A stretch of 6,897 nucleotides of DNA from a bacterium (GTDB lineage: Bacteria; Bdellovibrionota_C; UBA2361; OMII01), in assembly GCA_017853915.1 (NCBI GenBank), contig JAFMIS010000135.1, forward strand, positions 1 to 6,897. Reading direction: 5' to 3'. This document shows, in pieces, positions 5,366 to 6,897 of this stretch. The notes under the pieces were generated by a model, which had not been told where the DNA came from, made no database searches, and was given only the letters and a program-made list of their open reading frames with translations. The stretch's first letter is position 1; each line of letters opens with the position of its first letter. Position numbers and translations under genes: made by a program.

Positions 5366-5877
5366 TGAATCGATTTGTTCTACTAGGCTTTGTTCTGTTG
5401 TGTGTGATAGCGCAGGGGTTGCTGCGTCATCTTGGGTTGCCAGCGTGGATGATCCCACAGTCAGTTGCGGTATGTGTGGTGTTTCTCGCCTTCTATGACA
5501 GGAGCGCGCTCGGGGCGGTGATGGCGTTTACAGCGGGTCTCATGCTCGACCTTTCATCGGCTACCTTGCTGGGTCCGTGGGCAGGCGCATGCGTGTTAGT
5601 TTTCGCGGCGCTCGCTTTCCTTTCGCAACGACTCTTCGTTGAGTCAGTCGTAGTAGCCATGCTGGTTACGGCGTTGACTGCCGTGGTGGTCGGGTGTGTC
5701 TATATTCTGTTAGCCCTGAAGTATCAGGCTATCTCGGGCGCGGATGTGATTATGTTGGTTGGTCAAGCGATCGCGTCAGCACTGAGCGCTCCATTGTTGA
5801 TAGGCATCATGAGACGCTTGTACAGAAGACCGAGCGTTGTGGCGCTTCGGCGTGGTTCAGTGACATCTGCCATATAG
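5362..5877 (+). CDS. mreD: Rod shape-determining membrane protein MreD
   Basis: MreD is a multi-pass inner-membrane member of the elongasome. The product is 171 residues, within the family range, and has five to six hydrophobic segments: about 5-20, 32-45, 49-63, 72-88, 95-118 and 130-149. The motif GLMLDLSSATLLGPWA (59-74) is the conserved MreD signature around the G-LLDL---T-LG pattern. The C-terminal tail (RRLYRRPSVVALRRG) is basic and would face the cytoplasm. The ATG at 5362 overlaps the mreC TGA by four bases, with GGAG at 5347-5350; ATG 5365 is a possible alternative. The spacing to mrdA is 5 bp. MreD sequences diverge widely, so identity rests on the motif, topology and position together. 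Confidence 0.96.
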   Translation: MMNRFVLLGFVLLCVIAQGLLRHLGLPAWMIPQSVAVCVVFLAFYDRSALGAVMAFTAGLMLDLSSATLLGPWAGACVLVFAALAFLSQRLFVESVVVAMLVTALTAVVVGCVYILLALKYQAISGADVIMLVGQAIASALSAPLLIGIMRRLYRRPSVVALRRGSVTSAI

Positions 5878-5882
5878 GTATC

Positions 5883-6897
5883 ATGCCGAGAACGGATCGC
5901 CCTCAGCTCTATTTTACTCCGCGGATCGTATGGGCCGGGGCGCTGTGCGCGCTCTGCCTCTCTATCCTCGTAGGTCGTTTGTGGTACCTGCAGATCGTGC
6001 GGGGTGGGTTTTTTAGGGATCGGTCTGAGAATAATCGCCTGCGGACTATATTCATTCCCTCCCCACGTGGGGTGATCCATGATCGACACGGTGAGCCGAT
6101 AGTACGCAACCGACCCTCGTTCAACGTTGAGTTAGTGGTTGAAGACGCGCCGGATGTTGAGAAGACGGTGAGAGATCTCGCCGCCGTCGTTGGGGAGGAT
6201 CCAGAGGTCCTTCAGGAGCGTGTCGCGAAACAGAATAAGCGGCGCCGCTTTGAGCCTAAGATCTTATTGCGCGATGTTTCTCGTGACCGTGTTGGGGCTA
6301 TCTCGGCCCAACGCCACCGGCTTCCTGGGGTTATTGTGAGCGCCGCGCCAGCTCGCGAGTATCCGTTTGGGGGATTGGCCTCTCATGTTGTTGGTTACAT
6401 TCGTGAGGTATCAGCCGAGCAGTTGCGAATTCCGGCCTACAGTGGTTATCGAGCCGGCGATATGGTGGGGCAGTCGGGGATTGAGGCGTTCTTAGAGAGG
6501 TACCTGCGGGGCGAACGGGGCGCTCAAGCGGTGATTGTTAACGCGCATGGTAACAAGATCGGTGAGGCGTACTTCCAACCAGAGATCCCGGGTAGTGATG
6601 TTTTTTTAACTATTGATAGGAAGCTTCAACAGGTCGCGGATGAGTCTCTTAGCGGGAAAAAGGGCGCCGTTGTTGTTATGAACGCGCGTACCGGCGAGAT
6701 TCTAGCGCTTTCATCAGCTCCGACCTTCGAGCCAGCTCTATTTACCTCCGAGCTATCAAAAGAGGCTTGGGCCGATCTTACGGATCAGAAGACGACCAAG
6801 TTATCGAATCGCGCTGCTCAAGGAGCGTTTCCACCTGGGTCTGTTTTTAAGATCTTTGTTGCGGCGGCGGCGCTCTCTGAAGGGGTCGCTGATACCC
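5883..6897 (+). CDS. mrdA: Penicillin-binding protein 2, elongation transpeptidase (C-terminus outside window)
   Basis: PBP2 crosslinks new peptidoglycan in the lateral wall together with RodA. The first 338 residues are present. Residues 1-14 are cytoplasmic and 15-37 form the membrane anchor (VWAGALCALCLSILVGRLWYLQI). The class B dimerisation domain starts with the PRGVIHDRHGEPIVRNRPSF stretch (61-80), has EYPFGGLASHVVGY (159-172), and continues with VGQSGIEAFLERYLRG (195-210). LTIDRKLQQVA (242-252) leads into the transpeptidase domain, with GAVVVMNARTGEILALSS (261-278). The catalytic SxxK is SVFK at 320-323, in QGAFPPGSVFKIF. SxN and KTG lie beyond the window. It starts 5 bp after mreD with only a weak AGG site, so it may depend on readthrough translation from mreD. 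The rodA gene would be expected next. Confidence 0.97.
   Translation, partial: MPRTDRPQLYFTPRIVWAGALCALCLSILVGRLWYLQIVRGGFFRDRSENNRLRTIFIPSPRGVIHDRHGEPIVRNRPSFNVELVVEDAPDVEKTVRDLAAVVGEDPEVLQERVAKQNKRRRFEPKILLRDVSRDRVGAISAQRHRLPGVIVSAAPAREYPFGGLASHVVGYIREVSAEQLRIPAYSGYRAGDMVGQSGIEAFLERYLRGERGAQAVIVNAHGNKIGEAYFQPEIPGSDVFLTIDRKLQQVADESLSGKKGAVVVMNARTGEILALSSAPTFEPALFTSELSKEAWADLTDQKTTKLSNRAAQGAFPPGSVFKIFVAAAALSEGVADT

Noticed and set aside
5763..6124. Two overlapping minus-strand open frames
   Set aside because: Antisense shadows of the mreD end and the mrdA start, both of which are firmly identified.

Overview
This is a chromosomal stretch from a Gram-negative (diderm), probably rod-shaped bacterium, and it is dominated by cell-shape and peptidoglycan genes. 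The strongest evidence is a tightly packed plus-strand run mreB-mreC-mreD-mrdA (PBP2). MreB ends its phosphate motifs and N-terminal helix in a way that resembles Deltaproteobacteria-like lineages (Myxococcota, Bdellovibrionota and relatives). That placement is recall-based inference, not a computed result. Genes are ordinary in composition, use the standard stop codons and show Shine-Dalgarno sites.

Layout from left to right. (1) Positions 1-857, minus strand: the N-terminal 285 residues of a membrane-anchored penicillin-binding transpeptidase, cut by the window edge, with SxxK and SxN motifs visible. (2) Positions 858-1218: a 361-bp intergenic region between this gene and a divergently transcribed bactofilin; it carries a perfect 12-bp palindrome. 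(3) Positions 1219-1701, plus: a bactofilin, followed by a likely intrinsic terminator. (4) Positions 1809-1925, minus: a short fossil of the C-terminal end of a GxxExxY-family protein. (5) Positions 2014-2496, minus: rplS (ribosomal protein L19) with extra N- and C-terminal tails, a strong terminator and a long, hairpin-containing upstream region. (6) Positions 2497-2911: a 415-bp region with no supported gene. (7) Positions 2912-3301, plus: a small basic conserved-looking protein of unknown function. (8) Positions 3302-3443: an mreB leader with two clear dyads. (9) Positions 3444-6897: mreB, mreC, mreD and mrdA, the last cut by the right edge.

MreB filaments under the inner membrane, the membrane proteins MreC and MreD, and the transpeptidase PBP2 together form the core of the elongasome that builds the lateral wall; 11-nt spacing, a 4-nt overlap and a 5-nt gap argue for one coupled operon. 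The bactofilin is a second, nucleotide-independent cytoskeletal scaffold, and the divergent transpeptidase is a second wall-synthesis enzyme, so two cytoskeleton/transpeptidase pairs lie within 7 kb. I see no CRISPR array, intact mobile element, or complete tRNA or rRNA gene. I do not see a clearly novel multi-gene system; the most interesting items are the bactofilin/transpeptidase divergent pair, the unknown small protein before mreB, the structured leaders of rplS and mreB, and the GxxExxY remnant.
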